From positions 135,001-199,000 of the forward strand of contig NZ_CP090419.1 of NCBI RefSeq assembly GCF_032716425.1: 64,000 nucleotides of DNA, in the 5' to 3' direction. Position numbers and translations under genes: made by a program. Positions 39,521 to 46,250 of the stretch are shown here, piece after piece (position 1 is the first letter of the stretch; every line of letters starts with the position of its first letter). A model generated the notes under the pieces. The model was not told the DNA's origin, did not search any database, and saw nothing but the letters and a program-made list of their open reading frames with translations. The DNA is from Pseudoalteromonas sp. N1230-9. Lineage in GTDB: Bacteria > Pseudomonadota > Gammaproteobacteria > Enterobacterales > Alteromonadaceae.

Positions 39521-39532
39521 TTGGAAGGGAAA

Positions 39533-42391
39533 ATGAGCAAGTTAAACACATTATCATTTAATATAAAGGCTGCCCTATGTATAACAGGGCTTGGTTTATC
39601 ACATGTTGCCACCGCTGCAGATGAAGCTAATGAGCAAGTTGAGCGTATTCAAGTTACGGGTTCAAAAATAAAGCGTATTGGTGATTTGTCTCCAACTCCT
39701 GTTACTGTTATTACGGGCGATGCGATGGTTAATGCGGGTATTACTAATGCCGCTGAACTATTAAGCGAGATGCCATCGGCTACAGTTGGTTTATCACCTG
39801 AGACAACAAACGATAACGTTTTTGCTAATGGCCTCAGTAATACAGACTTACGAGGTTTAGGTGCAGAACGTACGCTCGTACTTGTTAATGGACGCCGCTT
39901 TATTGCGGGTGCTCCTGGCAGTAGCGCCGTCGACTTAAATAATATTCCAACCGCAATGATTGAGCGTATGGAAATCTCAACAGGTGGCGCTTCTGCTGTA
40001 TATGGCTCAGATGCGGTCGCTGGTGTGGTCAATATTATTACTAAGAAATCATTCCAAGGCTTTGAATTTGATGCATCAACATCGCAGCCTCAACAAGACG
40101 GCGGTGAGGAGTCTTATGTATCATTCACTTTTGGTAACGAAGGTGAAAAAGCAAGCTTTGTAACGAATATCTCTTATTCGGATTCAAAACAATTACGTGG
40201 CGATCAACGAGACTTTATTCGTAACGGTGTTATTTCTTTAGACCACCCTGATAACTTAAATGATGAAGATGGCATTCCTCGTCGAATCATTTATGATCAA
40301 ACAGGTAACACAACGCTTGGCTTTTATAGTCCGACAGGTGATTTCTTCACATCTGATGGTCATTATATCTTTGCTGATGATGGTTCAATTCGTCCATTTG
40401 CAAGTGGCGAATATTTACCAGCAAGTTCAACGCCAGGTAGCCGTAATACGCAATATTATGTTGGTAACGAAGGCGATGGTTACCATTTCTTAAATCATAA
40501 ATATGTGCGTACACCACTTGAGCGTTTAAATTTATCATCGAATGTGAACTATGAGTTTAGTGATGCTCATTCAATGGCATTTGAGCTTACGTATTCAAAT
40601 ACGCATGCCTATGGTGAAAGCTCGCCTGCATTCCATACTTTAAGTGGTATGCGTACAGATAATGCATTCTTTAGTGATGAGACAAAACAGTTTTTCTCTG
40701 ATCGTGATATGGACACATATACAGCGTATATTACTACAGACGCACTAGGTAACCGCGTATACGATCAAAAGCGTCAGCTTATTCAAGGTGTTTTAAGCTT
40801 TGAAGGTGAAATAACTGATAACTGGTTTTACTCAGCTTATGTACAACGTGGCTCAGTACAAGCGGATACAACTTGGCACGGTGAAATGCTTGTCGACAAT
40901 TTTAATAAGTCATTAGATGCCGTTGAAATTGATGGCGATATTGTCTGTGCCGATCGTTCTGGAGATGAAGTAACGGCTCGTGAAGGTTGTGTGCCTCTTA
41001 ATATTTGGGGAACAGGTCTTGCCTCGCAAGAAGCGCTTGATTATGTAAAGACAGATGCAACTCGCCGTGCAACAGTTGATCAAACAACTTATGGTGTAAC
41101 GTTTAGCGGTGATTTATTTGAGCTAGAAGCGGGACCAATTGCTACAGCATTTACCATTGAGCATCGTAAAGAAGCATCATCAACATTGCCTGATCCCGCT
41201 ATGCGTAAAGGATTGATTTTTAACAATCAATCTGAGGCATTATCAGGTTCATTTGATGTCAGTGAGGCCGCAGCAGAGTTCTCTATTCCGCTTGTTGTAG
41301 ATGCATCATTTGCCGATGAAATTTTCCTTGAAGCGGCATATCGTTACATGGATTACTCATCAACAGGCACTGATGACGCATGGAAGTTAAGTTTTAACTA
41401 TGTACTTAATGATGATATTCGTTTCCGTATTAATAAGTCTAAATCAGTTCGTGCACCAAACATAAATGAGCTTTATCAAGCCCGTTCAGAGACTTTTAAA
41501 AGCTTTGATGACCCATGTGAACAAGGCCAAATTGATAATGCAGGTGAGTATAAAGAAAACATCACCAATAACTGTCGTTCGCAAGGCATTCCTGAAGGTT
41601 GGGTTCCAAGTGAAGACTGGAAGCGTACTAACCACTCTGGTTTCAATTTAGGTAATATTAATCTTGAAAATGAAAGTGCGCACGATTTAACTGTTGGTGT
41701 TATATACACACCTTCATTTGTTGACGGTTTAAGTATTACTCTTGATTATTGGGAGTTCGATCTTGAAGATATGATCCGTACACCTAAAGCAAAAACAGTG
41801 ATTGAAAGCTGTTATGAATTTGAGAGTACAGATAATCCATATTGCCCACTTATTTATCGTAATAAAGATACCTTTGAAATTGATTCGTATGATCTGAAAC
41901 CTATTAACTCTGCAAGTAACAGTATTGCGGGTACGGATATGGAAGTAACGTATTCATTTGATACAACATTTGGCTCATTCAGAATGAATATGCTTGCCAC
42001 TTACATGTCTAAAAACGATGAAAACTTAACAGGTAAAGAAGCTGATAAACGTAATGCTGCAGGCGAGTATACAGATCCACGCTGGAAGGCACGTTTCACA
42101 ACGAACTATACCTATGAAAACTTACAGGTAAATTTAATCGGTGCCTATCGCCACAGTACTGTTTGGTCAAACGACTGGGTAGCTGAAGATAGTAACTATA
42201 ACGATATCTCATCTTATACGAAGTGGGATTTAACTGCGCGTTATAATATTACTGATGGCCTACAAGTGCGTGGTGGTATGTTAAATGTATTTGACCGCAC
42301 TCCACCAAGACACCCAAGTCTTTATGATGACGGTGAATACTTTGATTTGAACGGTCGCACCTTCACACTAGGTGTTAACTATAAGTTTTAA
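39533..42391 (+). CDS. TonB-dependent outer membrane receptor 1
   Basis: The 952-residue protein has a signal peptide ending near SHVATAADE. The TonB box-like VERIQVTGSKI is followed by a plug domain (TPVTVITGDAMVNAG, DLRGLGAERTLVLVNGRR, ASAVYGSDAVAGVVNIIT). A beta-barrel then runs to a C-terminal aromatic residue in LGVNYKF. This plug type (IPTAMIERMEISTGGASAVYGSDA) is common in marine bacteria for large substrates such as glycans or peptides; the ligand cannot be told. I start at the ATG at 39533 behind ggaaggga rather than the in-frame TTG at 39521. It is paralogous to the receptor at 46251. Confidence 0.92.
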   Translation: MSKLNTLSFNIKAALCITGLGLSHVATAADEANEQVERIQVTGSKIKRIGDLSPTPVTVITGDAMVNAGITNAAELLSEMPSATVGLSPETTNDNVFANGLSNTDLRGLGAERTLVLVNGRRFIAGAPGSSAVDLNNIPTAMIERMEISTGGASAVYGSDAVAGVVNIITKKSFQGFEFDASTSQPQQDGGEESYVSFTFGNEGEKASFVTNISYSDSKQLRGDQRDFIRNGVISLDHPDNLNDEDGIPRRIIYDQTGNTTLGFYSPTGDFFTSDGHYIFADDGSIRPFASGEYLPASSTPGSRNTQYYVGNEGDGYHFLNHKYVRTPLERLNLSSNVNYEFSDAHSMAFELTYSNTHAYGESSPAFHTLSGMRTDNAFFSDETKQFFSDRDMDTYTAYITTDALGNRVYDQKRQLIQGVLSFEGEITDNWFYSAYVQRGSVQADTTWHGEMLVDNFNKSLDAVEIDGDIVCADRSGDEVTAREGCVPLNIWGTGLASQEALDYVKTDATRRATVDQTTYGVTFSGDLFELEAGPIATAFTIEHRKEASSTLPDPAMRKGLIFNNQSEALSGSFDVSEAAAEFSIPLVVDASFADEIFLEAAYRYMDYSSTGTDDAWKLSFNYVLNDDIRFRINKSKSVRAPNINELYQARSETFKSFDDPCEQGQIDNAGEYKENITNNCRSQGIPEGWVPSEDWKRTNHSGFNLGNINLENESAHDLTVGVIYTPSFVDGLSITLDYWEFDLEDMIRTPKAKTVIESCYEFESTDNPYCPLIYRNKDTFEIDSYDLKPINSASNSIAGTDMEVTYSFDTTFGSFRMNMLATYMSKNDENLTGKEADKRNAAGEYTDPRWKARFTTNYTYENLQVNLIGAYRHSTVWSNDWVAEDSNYNDISSYTKWDLTARYNITDGLQVRGGMLNVFDRTPPRHPSLYDDGEYFDLNGRTFTLGVNYKF

Positions 42392-42407
42392 TCCTTAAGT
42401 GTTTAGA

Positions 42408-42435
42408 CAGCCCCAGCAAATGCTGGGGCTTTTTG
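42408..42435 (+). terminator. Terminator after TonB receptor 1
   Basis: agccccagc-aaa-tgctggggctttttg: an 8-9 bp stem with a T run, 17 bases after the stop codon. Confidence 0.9.
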
Positions 42436-42548
42436 ATTGCGTTAACTCACATACTCAAAAAGGTACTGTTTTTTGTATCTGTTAAAGCTTTGGGCACTGA
42501 ACTATTTCGTTTTTTTAACACTCTTAAAATAAAAAATGAGGAGTTTAG

Positions 42549-43280
42549 GTGTTAAAGGGAAGCTACAAAGCATGGATGATTTCAATTGCGCTGCATGCTG
42601 TAATCTTGTTTTTATTTGCGCAGCATATGCGGTCTGTATCTCCTGTCTCTGATTCTGTGAATGTAATACACGCGTACGTTAGTGTTGATCTGACGGTTTT
42701 ACCTAGTATAAAAAAAAGTGAAAAAATAACCTCAAAAGAAAAGCAGAATGACCCAAGGCTGAAACCGCAAACAAAAAAGGCTGAACCCAGTCATTTAGGA
42801 CAGTCAGCTGATACAAAAGCGGCTAATCGCTCTTTGAAAGAGCCCAAAGCAGTTCAAGCTGTAGCCGCTAAACCCAGTAAAGGGGTAGAAACTTTAGCTG
42901 CTGAGCCTAAAACGAATAGTGAAAAAACAGCTGAAAAATCATTTAAAAAGCTGAATCCTTATGCACCAATCCCAGAACTTAAGTTTGAAAATGGCTTTTC
43001 TAATGCTTCAGCATTTGGTCAGGTTAATGCTGCAAATAATAATTTGCCTGTAGGCAGGGTTACAGTGCCTACACAATTAACAGTCTCTGATAAAGCAACA
43101 ATACTTTGGCAAAATGGCAATGGCAGCAAGCGAACAGAAATGCTCAATGGGCTATGTTACGATATCGATTTCAATTCGGTGTTTGGTAAATCTGGAGTAC
43201 CAAGCGGATCGCCCAGACCCTGTGAGGATAAAGAGGCTAAATTATTTAAGGAAATAATGAATAAATGGCGCAAAAAATAA
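42549..43280 (+). CDS. TonB-like inner-membrane anchored protein with an unrecognised C-terminal domain
   Basis: The 243-residue protein has a TonB-like N-terminus: a short basic start, then a membrane helix (WMISIALHAVILFLFAQHM). A long Lys/Pro/Ala-rich stretch (about 55-140) follows, typical of a periplasm-spanning linker. The C-terminal 100 residues do not show the TonB C-terminal domain pattern. They contain two Cys (203 and 225) in GLCYDIDFNSVFG and SPRPCEDKE, which might form a disulfide. The start is GTG with gaggag upstream. It lies directly after TonB receptor 1 but behind its terminator. No exbB or exbD is nearby. Partnership with the receptor is an inference. Confidence 0.6.
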   Translation: MLKGSYKAWMISIALHAVILFLFAQHMRSVSPVSDSVNVIHAYVSVDLTVLPSIKKSEKITSKEKQNDPRLKPQTKKAEPSHLGQSADTKAANRSLKEPKAVQAVAAKPSKGVETLAAEPKTNSEKTAEKSFKKLNPYAPIPELKFENGFSNASAFGQVNAANNNLPVGRVTVPTQLTVSDKATILWQNGNGSKRTEMLNGLCYDIDFNSVFGKSGVPSGSPRPCEDKEAKLFKEIMNKWRKK

Positions 43281-43342
43281 CAAAACACTTTACCTCAACT
43301 TAACTTGAGCTTTTAAAGTGGCGTTTTTAAAAGGACGCTATT

Positions 43343-43633
43343 ATGAACTCATTAGAAAACTACTTATTAAGTTTGCAACTTAATAACTATAACACTTCAA
43401 TTTCACAAATCGTCGAAATACAGATTCGTACTTGGCAGTCGCTGCAATCGAGATCGCTTTATGCTCGGGAGTTGTTAGAAACATTACAGGTCACGCATTA
43501 TTCACTACAACAGCAACACCATGAGTTATTAAAGCACGTGCTGTCGCTACTTGGTTATCAGACCAAGCAGCAACACGACAACACGCTGTTGATAGAGCAT
43601 AAACGACTCGCTCATTGGTTAAATTTATCTTGA
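43343..43633 (+). CDS. Hypothetical small helical protein
   Basis: The 96-residue protein is rich in Leu, Gln, His and Ser (SLQQQHHELLKHVLSLLGYQTKQQH) and probably helical, with no membrane segment or signal peptide. An aaaggacg ribosome binding site precedes the ATG. I recognise no family. It lies 62 bp after the TonB-like gene and 71 bp before the GT29-like gene on the same strand, so the three may be co-transcribed. Confidence 0.55.
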   Translation: MNSLENYLLSLQLNNYNTSISQIVEIQIRTWQSLQSRSLYARELLETLQVTHYSLQQQHHELLKHVLSLLGYQTKQQHDNTLLIEHKRLAHWLNLS

Positions 43634-43704
43634 ATTGTCATTTACAAGTAACACTGTTAGCGTCAAATAAGCTGTTTTAAAAAGAGAGAAAAGTCGCTTA
43701 GTTT

Positions 43705-44295
43705 ATGCAAGAGCAGCCAAAAATCATTATTTTAGGTAATGGTCCTATCAATACAGATCTTACTGAGCAAGTAAATAATTGCCCACGAGTGGTTAGGTTT
43801 AACCATTGTGCAGCAATGCCTGATTATTTAGGGCAACGTTGTACTGACTTGTGGTTGGTTGGGCGTGGCCGACAAGCCCTGAGTTTATTAAACACACCAC
43901 AAATGTCTCTTGAAGGGCTGAGCCAAGTTATGATCACCGATCCAAATCCTAATCCTGTAGCGCAATGCTTTTTTAAATTGATACAACGTAAAAGTAAGGT
44001 AGATTTCGGGGAAGCTCTAATCTCAATCTATGCGCAAAAGTGCCAAGTAGAGCGTTTAACAGCACAGTTTCGCCAATCATTATTAAATGAATTATTAACC
44101 CTTGGTTCACCGATACATCGGCCTCGTTGTGTTAGTTCTGGTACTTTGGCAATTGCTTACTTTTTAGCGCAGTTTAAATACATACATATCGCTGGTTTTG
44201 GTTTTCAAGGTTGGAAGCGTCATCCTTGGAACCTCGAAAAACAATTTGTGGAGCAACTCGTCGCCGAAAAACAAGTTATATTGTTAGATAGTTAA
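43705..44295 (+). CDS. Short GT29/sialyltransferase-like glycosyltransferase
   Basis: The 196-residue protein follows the motif order of GT29 sialyltransferases. An L-motif-like N-terminus carries ILGNGPI, VVRFNHC and GQRCTDLWLV (about 7-52). An S-motif-like CVSSGTLAIAYFLAQ...IHIAGFGF lies at about 142-166, followed by HPWNLE (His173 to Glu178), matching the HX4E of the VS motif. It has no signal peptide or membrane anchor. GT29 proteins transfer sialic acid or related nonulosonic acids from CMP donors, but bacterial members are little studied and the donor is unknown. No CMP-sugar synthesis genes are in the window. Confidence 0.6.
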   Translation: MQEQPKIIILGNGPINTDLTEQVNNCPRVVRFNHCAAMPDYLGQRCTDLWLVGRGRQALSLLNTPQMSLEGLSQVMITDPNPNPVAQCFFKLIQRKSKVDFGEALISIYAQKCQVERLTAQFRQSLLNELLTLGSPIHRPRCVSSGTLAIAYFLAQFKYIHIAGFGFQGWKRHPWNLEKQFVEQLVAEKQVILLDS

Positions 44296-44334
44296 ACCAG
44301 ACACCTAGCTGATCTAAGCGTCTGGCTTATGATG

Positions 44335-45975
44335 TTACCAAATCATCCCAACAAACTCAGGGTGATCGACAAATGGATTACGGTTACCTTGGTGCTCATA
44401 TGCCGCTTGGTTGCGATCAAGCTCCAATTGGCTAACAGGGTCCTCGTTGTGCCATTTTAGTAGCATTGCGACTACCCAATTCTCAAATACTTGATTTGAA
44501 GTGCCGTTAAGTACAGCGTTACTGTAAGTAGTCTTATTTTGCCAACTTGCAATGACATTTTGATAGCGTGTTGCCATATAGAAATAGGCTCTTGCAAAAT
44601 CGCCTTTAAACTCATCAATAGGTTCAAATACAGTACCTGAGTAATTTAAAGAACTCGCTGCGCTGCCCAGTTTACTACCATTACTAGAGGTATAGCTTGC
44701 GCTTCCTACTTCACCAAATGGGTAGTTACTGCGTTTAGAGTTTACATAACCATCGGTTGCGAAAATGTGGTGTACATCAGAGTTCATAGGCTCAACAGTG
44801 CCGCCAAACCAGCTTTTCGGAAAAGAGTGTTCACGGTTGTAGCAATCAGCTTCACTGTTATAAGTACCACATTGATCGCTTACGGCTACATAGTTGTAGC
44901 TATCTTGACCTGTCGGGTTTTCTGAGTAGCGGTCTAGAATTGAGTTATCGTTTTCAAAATACTTATCGCGTGAGGCAATGTCATAAAAACTCCAAATAGC
45001 AGAGTAACCTTGTGAGTTGTGATCTTTAATAATGTTGTACAACTCTGTTTTTAGAGCATAGCCTGTAAGGCCTTGTGTAGTTACATAATAGCCTGTGGGA
45101 TCAGGTGGTGTTGTACCGCCATCATCACCGCCGCCAGCGCTATCGCCTAATGTAAACGGTGTAGCCTCTGAGCTTTGGAAGCTTGCGCCACTGGCAAGCA
45201 CAGTTTGGCCTAGAGAGAGGTTGTAGCTGCCATTACCGAACGAGCAGCACATGCCATCACCGTAACTATCAAAAATAGTGAATGTGTAGTCACCATCAAT
45301 TAAACAGGCTTGCTCATTATACTGAGCATTCGCTGCATAGCTGCCGCCAGATGCCACCGTACTGCCTTGGGCATTCGTTATTTGCCAACTTGTTTCTTCA
45401 CCATAGTTGTCAGTTGTGAGCGCTAACGAAACTTGATTATCAGTGCAATTACCTGTCGGTGGTGGGGTTGTGCCTGTACTAGGTGCGAAATTATCAACAT
45501 AAACCACTTCGCTGCCATCAAAACCTGCTACGTCGTAAAAACGTAAGCCAACATTAATAGCGGTTGTTGTTGGAGCTGTGTACTGGTAGCTAATTTTTTG
45601 CCATTGATTGGTTAATGCTGAATTTGAATAATCTTGATAGCCATCAACCACTAAGCGTGCTTTCACACCACCTTCGGTATGGTAAACCCAAGCAGAAAAC
45701 TCGTAGCTTTCGCCCGCAACAACATCAACGAGCTGCTGTAAATCGGTATTGCTTTGTGTGCCAGTGTTAACTATGACTTGTGCTGAATACTCGCCAGAGT
45801 AAACCACATTGTTGTTAGCAGTAATGCTGATGCCACTATCAATCGTGCTCCAAGCTGTTGGTGTGTTTGCTGACCAAGTTTCAAAGTCTGCATTATGAAT
45901 ATTTGCAAACGCTGTGTTGCTTAAAAAAAGTAAGCTGCTAGTAAGTATGAGCTTTTTCTTAATCCCGTATGACAT
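44335..45975 (-). CDS. Secreted modular endonuclease I with carbohydrate-binding-like N-terminus
   Basis: The 546-residue protein has a signal peptide ending near NTAFA. A jelly-roll module of CBM4/9 type (NADFETWS...WSTIDSG, GESYEFSAWVYH, about 25-165) is followed by a Thr/Pro linker and a Cys-containing module (WQITNAQGSTVASGG, FDSYGDGMCCSFGNGSYNL, about 175-275). After a second Gly/Asp/Pro linker comes the endonuclease I domain (about 290-546). Nuclease motifs are NREHSFPKSWFGG, PMNSDVHHIFATDGYVNSKRSNYPFG and FKGDFARAYFYMATRY. It probably degrades DNA outside the cell for nutrients. It is convergent with the GT29-like gene. Confidence 0.9.
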   Translation of the reverse strand: MSYGIKKKLILTSSLLFLSNTAFANIHNADFETWSANTPTAWSTIDSGISITANNNVVYSGEYSAQVIVNTGTQSNTDLQQLVDVVAGESYEFSAWVYHTEGGVKARLVVDGYQDYSNSALTNQWQKISYQYTAPTTTAINVGLRFYDVAGFDGSEVVYVDNFAPSTGTTPPPTGNCTDNQVSLALTTDNYGEETSWQITNAQGSTVASGGSYAANAQYNEQACLIDGDYTFTIFDSYGDGMCCSFGNGSYNLSLGQTVLASGASFQSSEATPFTLGDSAGGGDDGGTTPPDPTGYYVTTQGLTGYALKTELYNIIKDHNSQGYSAIWSFYDIASRDKYFENDNSILDRYSENPTGQDSYNYVAVSDQCGTYNSEADCYNREHSFPKSWFGGTVEPMNSDVHHIFATDGYVNSKRSNYPFGEVGSASYTSSNGSKLGSAASSLNYSGTVFEPIDEFKGDFARAYFYMATRYQNVIASWQNKTTYSNAVLNGTSNQVFENWVVAMLLKWHNEDPVSQLELDRNQAAYEHQGNRNPFVDHPEFVGMIW

Positions 45976-46250
45976 AGATTTTCCCTATTACGTGTTTTTA
46001 AATGGTGGACAATAGATGATAACAATGACAGGTTTTTTACAGAATTGATAATTTTTGGATTATTTTATATACGCATTTGTTAATTAAAATTTACATTTCT
46101 GCATTGTTTATATTTTGCTCACTTCCTGGTTTTGTTCCTATTTCGGGTTTGCCGTGTTACTTCTAAAAGCACTGTTATAGTTTTGTGGTGTAAAGATCAC
46201 CCGACTTCAACAGCAATAATCAAATAATAACAGCTTGTTTAGGGGTCAAA

